64,000 nucleotides of DNA, taken from the NCBI GenBank assembly GCA_965224095.1, contig OZ245039.1, positions 3,534,001-3,598,000 of the forward strand, given 5' to 3'. The DNA is from JBPEWY01 sp965224095. GTDB lineage: Bacteria > Bacteroidota > Bacteroidia > Flavobacteriales > Flavobacteriaceae. The position numbers and the translations under genes were made by a program. Positions 39,978 to 48,469 of this stretch are shown here, piece by piece. Position 1 is the stretch's first letter, and each line of letters begins with the position of its first letter. The notes beneath the pieces were generated by a model that was not told the DNA's origin, made no database searches, and saw only the letters and a program-made list of their open reading frames with translations.

Positions 39978-41831
39978 TTAATCGGCTTTGGCTGAGAGTT
40001 CAAACCAACGCTCTGTTTTTTGTTCTATAGTTATAATTAACTCTTTAAGCTTAACTGATTGTTGATCTATTTCATTTCCAGTAAGATTACCTTCCACAAA
40101 AAGCAATTCAATCTGACTTTTCTGAGTTTCCAGCTTTTCAATTTCCTTTTCAAGCCGGGAAAGTTCTTTTTGTTCGTTATAGGAAAGCTTTGTGGCAGTA
40201 TCTTTTTTCCAGGTTTTCTTTTCTTTTTTCAATGGAGCTTCTTCAGGAGGAAGACTACTTTCATAAGCTCTGTAATCGCTGTAATTTCCGGGAAAATCTT
40301 CAACGATACCGTTTCCTTTAAATACAAACAGATGATCTACAATTTTATCCATAAAATACCGATCGTGCGATACCACGACCAAACATCCCGGAAAATCAAT
40401 TAGAAATTGTTCCAGTACATTAAGGGTAATAATATCCAGGTCGTTTGTGGGCTCATCGAGGATAAGAAAATTAGGATTTTGAATTAAAACAGTACACAAA
40501 TACAGCCTTTTTAATTCGCCTCCACTTAATTTCGCGACAAAATCGTACTGTTTTTTACGATCAAATAAAAACCGTTCCAGCAGTTGAGAAGCAGAAAGTT
40601 GCCTACCCTTGGTAAGGGGAATATAATCTCCGAAATTTTTAATTACTTCTATAACTTTTTGCTCAGGCTTTACGTCAATACCCCGCTGTGTATAGTATCC
40701 GAAATTAATAGTATCACCGATAATAACTTTTCCGCTGTCCGGTTGGACGATTTGTGTGAGAATATTTAAAAAAGTAGACTTACCCGTCCCGTTTTTTCCA
40801 ATAATTCCAATACGCTCGCCTTTTTTAAAATGGTAGTTGAATTTTGATAGTATTATATGCTGACCGAAAGATTTGGATACGTTGTGGAACTCTACGATTT
40901 TATTTCCAAGTCGCTCCATATTAATTTCCAACTGTACTTTTTGCTCATTTCTGCGTTGATGGGCCTTTTCCTTAATGATGTAAAAATCATCTATACGAGA
41001 CTTGGATTTTGTTGTTCGTGCCTTGGGTTGCCTCCGCATCCAGTCTAACTCTCTTCCATACAGGTTTTTGGCTTTTTCAACCGAAGCTTTTTCGGCTGCA
41101 ATACGAGCTTCTTTTTTTTCTAAGTAATAGGAGTAATTTCCCCTGTACGAATGCAGCTCTCCCTGATCCAGCTCTACAATTTCATTACATACCCTTTCCA
41201 AAAAATAGCGGTCATGTGTTACCATAAAAAGTGTGATCTGCTCTTTTGTGAAGTAATTTTCAAGCCATTCTATCATTTCCAGATCCAAATGATTCGTAGG
41301 TTCATCCATAATCAAAAGATCGGGTCTGTTTATGAGGATGGAAGCCAGGGCAAGTCGTTTTCGCTGTCCGCCGGAAAGTGAAGCTACTTTTTGATCGAGA
41401 TTTTCAAGTTTTAACTTAAAAAGAATTTGCTTGTATTGGGTTTCAAAATCCCATGCCCGGAATTGCTCCATCTTTTCAAAAGCCTTTTGATAGCGTTCGG
41501 CATCTTCCGGGTTATTCAAGGCCTTTTCATATTCATTAATAACCCGGAGAACGGGATTATCCGAAACAAAAATGGTTTCTTCAATAGTAAGTGAGGGTAA
41601 TAACTTCGGTTCCTGAGGCAGAAATGCTATCTGAATTCCATTTTTAGAAACAATACGACCCTCATCCGGAACGTCTTTTCCCGTAATAATATTTAACAAC
41701 GATGTCTTGCCCGTACCATTCTTGGCAATAAAGGCAATTTTTTGCCCTTTGTTAACCCCAAAAGATATCCCGGAAAACAACATGCGCTCTCCATAAGATT
41801 TTGAAATGTTTTCAACAGAAAGATAATTCAC
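39978..41831 (-). CDS. ABC-F family ATP-binding protein (Uup-like)
   Basis: A 617-residue soluble protein with two ABC domains joined by the ABC-F linker, plus a C-terminal coiled coil (about residues 550-610). Domain 1: FIAKNGTGKTSLLNIITG, LSGGQRKRLALASILINRPD and LLIMDEPTNHLD; domain 2: IIGKNGTGKSTFLNIL, LSGGELKRLYLCTVLI and FLILDEPTNDLD. No membrane segments. The C-terminal domain and the linker favour the Uup subfamily, which acts on ribosomes or DNA repair rather than transport. The ATGA overlap with lnt and one-base spacing to the next gene show an operon. Confidence 0.92.
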   Translation of the reverse strand: MNYLSVENISKSYGERMLFSGISFGVNKGQKIAFIAKNGTGKTSLLNIITGKDVPDEGRIVSKNGIQIAFLPQEPKLLPSLTIEETIFVSDNPVLRVINEYEKALNNPEDAERYQKAFEKMEQFRAWDFETQYKQILFKLKLENLDQKVASLSGGQRKRLALASILINRPDLLIMDEPTNHLDLEMIEWLENYFTKEQITLFMVTHDRYFLERVCNEIVELDQGELHSYRGNYSYYLEKKEARIAAEKASVEKAKNLYGRELDWMRRQPKARTTKSKSRIDDFYIIKEKAHQRRNEQKVQLEINMERLGNKIVEFHNVSKSFGQHIILSKFNYHFKKGERIGIIGKNGTGKSTFLNILTQIVQPDSGKVIIGDTINFGYYTQRGIDVKPEQKVIEVIKNFGDYIPLTKGRQLSASQLLERFLFDRKKQYDFVAKLSGGELKRLYLCTVLIQNPNFLILDEPTNDLDIITLNVLEQFLIDFPGCLVVVSHDRYFMDKIVDHLFVFKGNGIVEDFPGNYSDYRAYESSLPPEEAPLKKEKKTWKKDTATKLSYNEQKELSRLEKEIEKLETQKSQIELLFVEGNLTGNEIDQQSVKLKELIITIEQKTERWFELSAKAD

Positions 41832-43435
41832 AGTTTTTGTTTCTTTTTGGCCAGGGAAAAAAGGAAAATCAACCCGGCGACAAACATGGATAAACGGGCA
41901 ATATAATCACCGAATCGGGTATAAAAAGTCAAGGCTTCGTTTGTATGAATGGTTCCGGATAATGCTCCCTTGGTATCATAAGGGAGCAATTTGACAATGT
42001 CTCCCCGCTGATTTATAAAGGCAGAAATCCCGGTGTTGGCACTTCGGGCAATGTCTCTTCTGGTTTCAATAGCCCTCAATCGTGCATAACTTAAGTGTTG
42101 TTTGTGCCCCTGAGTTTTACGCCACCATCCGTCGTTTGTTAAAATAGACAGAAAATTAGCCCCATTGCGAACATAGCCGGTTACGTATTCGCCGTATACA
42201 GATTCGTAGCAAATAATAGGAGCCACGCTGTACGTGCGATCTTCACTGGAAAAAACCCCTCGCTCTTTTTGCTTGGCTCGCATGGAGACCGTACCTCCCA
42301 GATCGATCATAATATTACCCAATAAGGGTTCGAGAATACTTTTAAACGGGAAAGTTTCAATACCTACAACCAGCTTAGATTTGTGATATACATCCAGCTT
42401 ATCGGTATTGTTAATATGAAAGGCTGAGTTATAGGTGTCATACCATAAACTGTCGTTAACCTTATTGGAGTACTGAGTGATTAATCCTTTTTCATGGTAG
42501 GTGTTAAAAAACTGAATCCCCATTACCAGGTTAATTTGCGGGTGTTTTTGGGTGTAATTTTTTAATTGCAAATAGAGGGGGGAAGTTTTAAAACCGGATA
42601 ATCTTTCCCCAAATCCTTCGGCAAAAACAGTTTCAGGAGCAAAAATAAACCGGGTGTCCGGCTGTATTTCCGGTTCGGCCAGAGCCAATAGCTGATTAGC
42701 TACTTCGGTGTTGGCCATATTGTATTTTTCAGTATAGGGATCTACGTTAGGCTGGAGGACGATTCCCGATACGGCACGCCCTTTTTCCTGATAGTTTTTG
42801 TATATAAAAAGGGAAATAATAACCGGAAAGGCAATAAGCAATAAAGGTTTCACCAGGCTGTAATACAGTTGTTTCCTGTTTGAATCTGACTTATACAAAA
42901 CAAGGGCTCTGAAAATTCCGATATTTACCAGCCATATCCAAAGCGATCCTCCAAAAACTCCGGTGTATTCGTACCACTGAATCCACAAATGTGATTCCGA
43001 GAACACATTCCCGAGATTGAGCCAGGGCCAGGAAAAATCCCAGTTTAGATGAAATTTCTCAAAGGCAATCCAAAATACAGGTAGAAAAACAATACTCATT
43101 TTCTCAGGAACACGCGTTGCTACTTTGTGATAAATGAGAAAAACAATACTCATAAGTAATGCATTTACCAGGACGGCAAAGAGAACTCCGAAAAGATCGG
43201 CATAGTACAACCAACCTGTTGTAATAGCGTTCCAGATAATAAATGCGAAATAGCTGAGCAGCCATACTTTTACACCCTTTCTTTGCCTATGACCCGTTCG
43301 AATGGATCTTTCAAGCCAGAGAAGTGGTACGAAAGCCAAAAAAATAAGAAAGGAAAGGCCGTAAGTAGGCCAGCTCAGAGCGAGTAAGATTCCGGATAGT
43401 ACGGCGAACAAAGTAAGTTGTTTCATAGATTTCAT
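41828..43435 (-). CDS. lnt: Apolipoprotein N-acyltransferase
   Basis: A 535-residue inner-membrane enzyme that N-acylates the diacylglyceryl-Cys of apolipoproteins. Residues 1-200 hold about six membrane helices; the periplasmic nitrilase domain follows (about 215-495) with the catalytic residues in FIFAPETVF (Glu), HKSKLV (Lys) and ICYESVYG (Cys), and a final helix near 505-525. The enzyme would finish the MsrA and other lipoproteins in this window. The ATG overlaps the PorV/PorQ-like stop and its own stop overlaps the ABC-F start, both by four bases. Confidence 0.95.
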   Translation of the reverse strand: MKSMKQLTLFAVLSGILLALSWPTYGLSFLIFLAFVPLLWLERSIRTGHRQRKGVKVWLLSYFAFIIWNAITTGWLYYADLFGVLFAVLVNALLMSIVFLIYHKVATRVPEKMSIVFLPVFWIAFEKFHLNWDFSWPWLNLGNVFSESHLWIQWYEYTGVFGGSLWIWLVNIGIFRALVLYKSDSNRKQLYYSLVKPLLLIAFPVIISLFIYKNYQEKGRAVSGIVLQPNVDPYTEKYNMANTEVANQLLALAEPEIQPDTRFIFAPETVFAEGFGERLSGFKTSPLYLQLKNYTQKHPQINLVMGIQFFNTYHEKGLITQYSNKVNDSLWYDTYNSAFHINNTDKLDVYHKSKLVVGIETFPFKSILEPLLGNIMIDLGGTVSMRAKQKERGVFSSEDRTYSVAPIICYESVYGEYVTGYVRNGANFLSILTNDGWWRKTQGHKQHLSYARLRAIETRRDIARSANTGISAFINQRGDIVKLLPYDTKGALSGTIHTNEALTFYTRFGDYIARLSMFVAGLIFLFSLAKKKQKL

Positions 43436-44520
43436 CTGAATAATTCCCAGTCAATTTTTAATGAAAACACATTGGAATAAATTGCGGCACTTTGATCTCC
43501 TATATCGGTTAATGCGTAATCAATATGAATTCCTTTATAGTGAAATCCAAGCCCAATATTTGGCTGGAAGCTCAAACTTTCCTCACCAAATGTAGAAACA
43601 TTCTGGAAGTTACCAATACCTCCCCTGAGAAAAACCAGTTGATTATAACCAAACTCAAACCCAAATGAAGGCGTAATACTTACAAACGAACTGGAAATGA
43701 TATCTTCGGTTTTGGTAAATCTCATGTGCAAATCCAATTCGGTGGTCAAAATATAATCTGTCCACAATTCAAATGCTCGGGCAATTCCAATTTGAGCTTT
43801 GGGCAAGGTAATCTCTGTGGTTTGAGGAAGTTCCTGATCGGGAATTTGAGCACTCACTCCATTAAAAAGATCTTCATCAATTTGCCAGGTATTGAACGTT
43901 GTGGTAATATCTCGAAGCATTAATCCGTACATCCATTTATCCGATTTATATTGAATTCCCAAATCAAATCCAAAACCCCAGGAAGTTGCAAAGTCACCAA
44001 TAATACGCCGTATTACTTTTGCATTGGCTCCATAACGAAGCCCGGGTACGCTTTGAGGATTTCGCGCATAGGTAAAGGTAAAGGCGTAGTCGGCAGCCGA
44101 AAAAAGACTAATTCTGTTATAATCTATATTTCCCTGATCGTCAATAAGCTGAGTGGTATTCAGAATGTCGTCTACACCGAAACGGATCATTGAAACTCCC
44201 CAGGCGCTTGACTCATCCAGCGGCATGGCGAATCCTACATAATCGTACTGCGCAATATTGGCAAAATAACTGGCATGCATCAGAGCCAGTTGGTTGTCGT
44301 CCAGTTCAATAATTCCGGATGGATTCCAGTAGGTGGCATTAACATCGTTCACCTGAGCAACCACGGCATTGGCCATTCCAAATGATCTGGCATCAACACC
44401 TATATTCATAAATTCATTGGAATACTTTCGTGCCGTTTGCCCTGAAATTGTCAGGCAAATAAACCATACTGCATTAATAACTAGTCTTTTCAATAAAGAG
44501 CCCTTTTGTGCAAATATCAT
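43432..44520 (-). CDS. PorV/PorQ family outer-membrane beta-barrel protein
   Basis: A 362-residue exported protein. A signal peptide ends near KRLVINAVWFICLTISGQT (about residues 11-29). The mature part has SFGMANAVVAQVNDVNATYWNPSGIIEL (about 48-75), the FadL-like opening of PorV/PorQ proteins, and repeating amphipathic strands to the end (GLGFHYKGIHIDYALTD, IYSNVFSLKIDWELFR). Such proteins are components or partners of T9SS or of outer-membrane transport; which is unclear here. The start at 44520 is chosen because it gives a good signal peptide; an upstream ATG at 44556 is possible. Its TGA overlaps the lnt ATG by four bases. Confidence 0.85.
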   Translation of the reverse strand: MIFAQKGSLLKRLVINAVWFICLTISGQTARKYSNEFMNIGVDARSFGMANAVVAQVNDVNATYWNPSGIIELDDNQLALMHASYFANIAQYDYVGFAMPLDESSAWGVSMIRFGVDDILNTTQLIDDQGNIDYNRISLFSAADYAFTFTYARNPQSVPGLRYGANAKVIRRIIGDFATSWGFGFDLGIQYKSDKWMYGLMLRDITTTFNTWQIDEDLFNGVSAQIPDQELPQTTEITLPKAQIGIARAFELWTDYILTTELDLHMRFTKTEDIISSSFVSITPSFGFEFGYNQLVFLRGGIGNFQNVSTFGEESLSFQPNIGLGFHYKGIHIDYALTDIGDQSAAIYSNVFSLKIDWELFR

Positions 44521-44630
44521 AATTCTATATGTATAAAACTTAATTTTAACGCGCATATTATAAAGCAATGTAAAATGGTTAGAGTTATGTATTTGTTGGG
44601 AATTCTCAGGATATAATTCAGGATAAATAG

Positions 44631-44638
44631 TATTTTTA
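44631..44638 (+). promoter_or_regulatory. -7-like element (TATTTTTA) upstream of pssA
   Basis: TATTTTTA differs from TAnnTTTG only at the last base and lies 18 bp before the pssA ATG. No TTG is present at the ideal upstream distance, so this is a tentative call. Confidence 0.4.
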
Positions 44639-44656
44639 CGAAAAGTAGAGATCGCT

Positions 44657-45424
44657 ATGAAAAAACAGATTCCCAACCTCATTACACTCTTAAATCTTTT
44701 ATCGGGTTGTATTGCACTGGTATTTGCGGTAAAAGGGCATTTGGAAACCGCCACTATTTTTGTATTCGCAGGAATCGTTTTTGATTTTTTTGACGGTCTG
44801 GTAGCCCGCGCACTTCATGTACAAAGTGCATTGGGAGTGCAATTAGACTCGTTGGCCGATATGGTAACCTGCGGTGTGGTACCGGGCGTTTTTCTGTTTC
44901 AACTGATCAATATGAGTTATACGGGCGACTGGGGGAATTGGGAAGCACTTCAGGAGACTACAGGAATTACTTCCTGGGCCGTAATAAAGATAGTATGGTT
45001 ACCTTTAATAGGTTTTATTTTTACGCTGGCGGCGGCTTTTCGCTTGGCTAATTTTAATCTGGATGAAGATCAGGCGTCTTCTTTTACAGGACTTCCTGTT
45101 CCGGCAAGTACCTTGTTTGTTATATCCCTGCCATTGATACTGTTTTATCACAATAACGAGATGCTGAATAATCTGATCTTAAATAAGTGGTTTTTGATTT
45201 TGGTAACACTGGTGTTAAGTGTTTTGATGAATTCCCGGATAAAATTATTCGCATTGAAGTTTAAGGATTTAAGCTTTAAAAACAATGCTCTTCGCTATAC
45301 ATTTTTATTGATGAGTATTGTTTTACTGGTCACCATGAAATTTATGGCCGTACCCTTTATAGTTATTCTTTATATAGTTTTATCACTAATAGGAGGTAAA
45401 GTATTTAAGAGTGCCGAGGTGTGA
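44657..45424 (+). CDS. pssA: CDP-diacylglycerol-serine O-phosphatidyltransferase
   Basis: A 255-residue integral membrane enzyme that makes phosphatidylserine from CDP-diacylglycerol and L-serine, the precursor of phosphatidylethanolamine. The CDP-alcohol phosphotransferase motif DGX2ARX8GX3DX3D is present as FDGLVARALHVQSALGVQLD followed by SLAD (about residues 36-59), with the type II helices around it and PVPASTLFVISLPLILFY later. Eight membrane helices are expected. The stop codon is 2 bp from the convergent lptB stop. No decarboxylase gene is adjacent. Confidence 0.93.
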   Translation: MKKQIPNLITLLNLLSGCIALVFAVKGHLETATIFVFAGIVFDFFDGLVARALHVQSALGVQLDSLADMVTCGVVPGVFLFQLINMSYTGDWGNWEALQETTGITSWAVIKIVWLPLIGFIFTLAAAFRLANFNLDEDQASSFTGLPVPASTLFVISLPLILFYHNNEMLNNLILNKWFLILVTLVLSVLMNSRIKLFALKFKDLSFKNNALRYTFLLMSIVLLVTMKFMAVPFIVILYIVLSLIGGKVFKSAEV

Positions 45425-45426
45425 AA

Positions 45427-46167
45427 TTAAAACTCAATTTTTTTCTTTCGGAGCTCGAAATTCTGTCCCAGGTAAACCTTTCTTACAATTTCATCGGCCG
45501 CGAGTTCTTCGGGAGTACCGTCTTTTAGAATGTTACCTTCAAACATAAGATAAGATCGCTCGGTAATAGCTAAAGTTTCCTGGACATTGTGATCGGTAAT
45601 AAGAATTCCGATATTTTTAGTCTTCAACTGCGATACAATGCGCTGAATATCTTCCACTGCAACCGGATCTACACCGGCAAAAGGCTCATCCAGAAGTATG
45701 AATTTAGGATCGGTTGCCAGAGCCCTGGCAATTTCGGTTCTTCTTCGCTCACCTCCGGAAAGTAAATCGCCTCGTCTTTTCCTTTTTTCCGTTAAACCGA
45801 ATTCTTCCAGTAATTTTTCGGTTCGTTCTTTTTGCTGGGTTTTGGTTAAATTGGTGAGCTGCAGTACCGCCATGATATTTTCTTCAACGCTTAGTTTTCT
45901 GAAAACAGAGGCTTCCTGTGCCAGATATCCAATTCCGTTTTGAGCCCGCCTGTACATGGGATATTTGGTGATATCGGTTTCATCGAGAAAAATTTTACCA
46001 CCATTGGGTTTAATTAATCCCACGATCATATAAAAAGATGTAGTTTTTCCGGCACCATTAGGACCTAGAAGTCCCACAATCTCACCCTGCTCAACATTCA
46101 GAGATATTCCCTTAACCACCGGACGGCCCTTATAGGATTTCATTATATCCTCTGCACGTAATCGCAT
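45427..46167 (-). CDS. lptB: LPS export ABC transporter ATP-binding protein
   Basis: A 246-residue ABC ATPase that powers LPS extraction by LptFGC. Motifs: LLGPNGAGKTTSFYMIVG (Walker A), GYLAQEASVFRKLSVEENI (Q-loop and LptB-specific region), LLSGGERRRTEIARALATDP (signature), FILLDEPFAGVDP (Walker B) and LITDHNVQETLAI (switch His). The start at 46167 (MRLRAEDIMKSYKGRPVV) matches family length; ATGs at 46182 and 46203 would add a few residues. It lies 86 bp downstream of a divergent-looking AhpD gene on the same strand. With kdsD nearby it ties this region to LPS assembly. Confidence 0.96.
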   Translation of the reverse strand: MRLRAEDIMKSYKGRPVVKGISLNVEQGEIVGLLGPNGAGKTTSFYMIVGLIKPNGGKIFLDETDITKYPMYRRAQNGIGYLAQEASVFRKLSVEENIMAVLQLTNLTKTQQKERTEKLLEEFGLTEKRKRRGDLLSGGERRRTEIARALATDPKFILLDEPFAGVDPVAVEDIQRIVSQLKTKNIGILITDHNVQETLAITERSYLMFEGNILKDGTPEELAADEIVRKVYLGQNFELRKKKIEF

Positions 46168-46253
46168 TTTTTGTTCTTGCATAGGTAAGGAATCAGCTTT
46201 CAAAAATAGCTATTTATGTCAGATTATTGGAAACTTTATAAAAACATTATCAT

Positions 46254-46601
46254 CTAATCGGATGTTTCCAGAGCTTCCCAAAATTCATAAGCCCTTCTCA
46301 GATGCGGAATAACAATGGTCCCGCCCACCAGTGTGGCAATTCCCATGGCTTCAGCCATTTGCTCTTTTGAGATTCCCTGTTTAAAGCAGGTTTCCAAATG
46401 GTATTTAATACAATCATCACATCGTAAGACAGCGGAAGCCACCAGTCCAAGCAATTCCTTGGTTTTAACATCCAGCGCTCCTTCCATATAGGCGTTGGTG
46501 TCCAGATTAAAAATCCGTTTAATTAGTTTATTGTTATCTGCAAGAATACGTTCATTCATGCGGGAGCGATACGCATTGAATTCCTCAACGGGATTTGCCA
46601 T
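46254..46601 (-). CDS. Carboxymuconolactone decarboxylase/AhpD-like protein
   Basis: A 115-residue helical protein with the AhpD-type redox motif RCDDCIKYHLETCFKQGI (about residues 63-80; CxxC followed by His) and AMGIATLVGGTIVIPHLRRAYEF. Such proteins are trimeric or hexameric thiol-dependent peroxidase partners. It overlaps the tatC stop region by 17 bases, which shows it is the next gene on that transcript. Length is normal for the short CMD subgroup. The physiological partner is unknown. Confidence 0.87.
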   Translation of the reverse strand: MANPVEEFNAYRSRMNERILADNNKLIKRIFNLDTNAYMEGALDVKTKELLGLVASAVLRCDDCIKYHLETCFKQGISKEQMAEAMGIATLVGGTIVIPHLRRAYEFWEALETSD

Positions 46602-47418
46602 GTTTTTTTTCTTTTTTAGCTTCTTGTTTCAACACAAATTTAGAAATATAAATACTTAGTTGGTACAGAATTAAAACGGGGATTGCCACGATAACCTGAC
46701 TGGCTACGTCGGGAGGTGTAATAACAGCAGAGAGGATAAGCACAATTACCAGGGCAAATTTTCTGTACTTCTTCAGGATTTTTGGGGTTACGAGCCCCAC
46801 TTTGGTCAGGAAGTAGATCAAAATAGGAAGTTCAAACAAAATTCCACAGGCTATAACCGAAGCCCTTACGGTGGCAATAAACGAGCTGATATCTATTTCA
46901 TTTTGTACTTCGGTGCTTACCTGATAGGTTCCCAGGAAATTGATGGAAAGCGGAGAAACTATATAGTACCCGAAAAGCGCTCCCGTAAAAAATAACAGGG
47001 AAGCAATTAAGATAAATCCTCTTGAGTTTTTACGCTCCTTTTCATAAAGTCCGGGCTTAATAAACTTCCACATTTCATAGAGAATATAAGGGAACCCTAT
47101 GATAAACCCGGCCCAAATGGAGGTCCATATATGGGCAGAGAACTGCCCGGCCATGGTACGGTTTTGAATAGTAAACGGAAGTGCATCGGCACAAAAAGCC
47201 GAATCGAATCCTAGATAGGTAGCTATATTACAAAAAAACCTGTAGGTAGGGAACGACATTTTTTTTGGACCGAAAATAACCGTGTCAAAAATAAAATCCT
47301 TCATAAAAAAGGCTACACAAGCAATAATAACTATCGCAAATGTTGATCTGATGAGGTGCCATCTCAGTTCTTCGAGATGATCGAGAAACGACATTTCCTG
47401 TGGATCTTTACGTGTCAT
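46585..47418 (-). CDS. tatC: Sec-independent protein translocase subunit TatC
   Basis: A 277-residue polytopic protein, the receptor core of the twin-arginine translocase for folded proteins. It begins DPQEMSFLDHLEELRWHLIRSTFAI (the conserved cytoplasmic N-terminus and first helix) and has LYEMWKFIKPGLYEKERKNS, GYYIVSPLSINFLGTYQ, and GILFELPILIYFLTKVGLVTP, then SAVITPPDVASQVIVAIPVLILYQ. Six membrane helices. A 37-residue insertion after helix 1 (FGPKKMSFPTYRFF... region) is common in Bacteroidota. tatA is not in the window. Its ATG shares one base with the kdsD stop. Confidence 0.96.
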   Translation of the reverse strand: MTRKDPQEMSFLDHLEELRWHLIRSTFAIVIIACVAFFMKDFIFDTVIFGPKKMSFPTYRFFCNIATYLGFDSAFCADALPFTIQNRTMAGQFSAHIWTSIWAGFIIGFPYILYEMWKFIKPGLYEKERKNSRGFILIASLLFFTGALFGYYIVSPLSINFLGTYQVSTEVQNEIDISSFIATVRASVIACGILFELPILIYFLTKVGLVTPKILKKYRKFALVIVLILSAVITPPDVASQVIVAIPVLILYQLSIYISKFVLKQEAKKEKKHGKSR

Positions 47419-48383
47419 TAAATAATACCTTCCTTAATTAAGTTGTGTAAATGAACCACACCGGCATACTTTCCTTCATTTTCCACCAGTAGTTGAGAAA
47501 TCCCGTGAGTTTCCATATGCTCTAATGCATCTACAGCCATAGCCTGAGAATCTATGGTTTTAGGGCCTTTACTCATAATGTCTGACGCTTTTAACTTTCC
47601 GATATTATCATACCTGCTCATCATTCTTCTAATGTCGCCATCGGTGATAATACCTACAATGCGTTCTTCTTCAACAACGGCCGCTACTCCCAGCATTTTT
47701 TCAGAAATTTCTACAATTACTTTCTTTATACTGGTATCCGGGGAAACCAGAGGTTTCAGATTTGTACTGGAAATATCCTCAACCCGTAAATACAGCTTTT
47801 TACCCAATGCTCCTCCGGGATGGTATTTTGCAAAATCCTTACTGCTAAATCCTTTGAGTTCCAGCAAGCATACGGCAAGCGCATCGCCCATGACCAACTG
47901 GGCTGTGGTGCTGGTAGTCGGAGCCAGATTATTAGGGCATGCTTCTTTTTCCACGTAGGTATTCAGAACAAAATCGGCCCGGGTTCCCAGAAAGGAATCT
48001 GTATTTGCCGTCATGGCGATTAAGCTGTTCTTCCCATTTTTAATAAGCGGAACCAGGACTTTAATTTCTGGGGTATTACCGCTTTTAGAAATACACATAA
48101 CCACATCGTCTTTAAGAACGATACCAAGATCTCCGTGAATAGCGTCGGCCGCATGCATAAAAATCGCCGGGGTTCCGGTAGAGTTCAGAGTAGCCACAAT
48201 CTTATTTGCAATAATAGCGCTTTTGCCAATTCCGGTGATAATTACCCTTCCTTTCGAATTGTATATGCAACGTACGGCATCGGCAAAATTTTCGTCTATA
48301 TAGGAAACCAGATTTGCAATGGCCTTTCCTTCGGTTTCTATGGTTTGTTTGGCAACCGAAATGATAGACTTATTTTTGTTCAA
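47418..48383 (-). CDS. kdsD: Arabinose-5-phosphate isomerase, KpsF/GutQ family
   Basis: A 321-residue enzyme that converts D-ribulose 5-phosphate to D-arabinose 5-phosphate, the first committed step to Kdo. The SIS domain spans about residues 30-190 (GRVIITGIGKSAIIANKIVATL, HGDLGIVLKDDVVMCISKSGNT, ACPNNLAPTTSTTAQLVMGDALAVCLL), and two CBS domains follow (about 205-320), ending SQLLVENEGKYAGVVHLHNLIKEGII. It is the first gene of a kdsD-tatC-AhpD-like run. It faces recQ across an 86-bp gap that holds a large dyad. Confidence 0.95.
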   Translation of the reverse strand: MNKNKSIISVAKQTIETEGKAIANLVSYIDENFADAVRCIYNSKGRVIITGIGKSAIIANKIVATLNSTGTPAIFMHAADAIHGDLGIVLKDDVVMCISKSGNTPEIKVLVPLIKNGKNSLIAMTANTDSFLGTRADFVLNTYVEKEACPNNLAPTTSTTAQLVMGDALAVCLLELKGFSSKDFAKYHPGGALGKKLYLRVEDISSTNLKPLVSPDTSIKKVIVEISEKMLGVAAVVEEERIVGIITDGDIRRMMSRYDNIGKLKASDIMSKGPKTIDSQAMAVDALEHMETHGISQLLVENEGKYAGVVHLHNLIKEGII

Positions 48384-48402
48384 AATTTACTTTTTTTAGG
48401 AG

Positions 48403-48443
48403 TTTGCAAATACTAAAGAAAGTCTTATCTTTAGTAGTGCAAA
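48403..48443. promoter_or_regulatory. Imperfect 41-bp dyad across the recQ promoter
   Basis: TTTGCA, AA, TACTAAAGA (48403-48419), an 8-bp centre, then TCTTTAGTA, G, TGCAAA (48428-48443). The inner arms are a perfect 9-bp inverted repeat and the outer arms a perfect 6-bp one, with a 1-bp length difference between them. It overlaps the -33 and -7 elements of recQ, so it could be a repressor operator for recQ and perhaps kdsD. Confidence 0.65.
48404..48433 (+). promoter_or_regulatory. Promoter of recQ
   Basis: TTG at 48404-48406, a 19-bp spacer, then TATCTTTA at 48426-48433, the Bacteroidota layout with A in the last -7 position. The start codon is 36 bp downstream. Both elements lie inside the dyad at 48403-48443. 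Confidence 0.65.
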
Positions 48444-48469
48444 TGTATGTAAAATAGTAAAACGACAGC

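Noticed and set aside
40000..40403. Plus-strand open frame opposite the ABC-F C-terminal part
   Set aside because: The ABC-F protein is clear in this region. The antisense frame is Phe/Ile-rich from the A-rich coiled-coil coding sequence.
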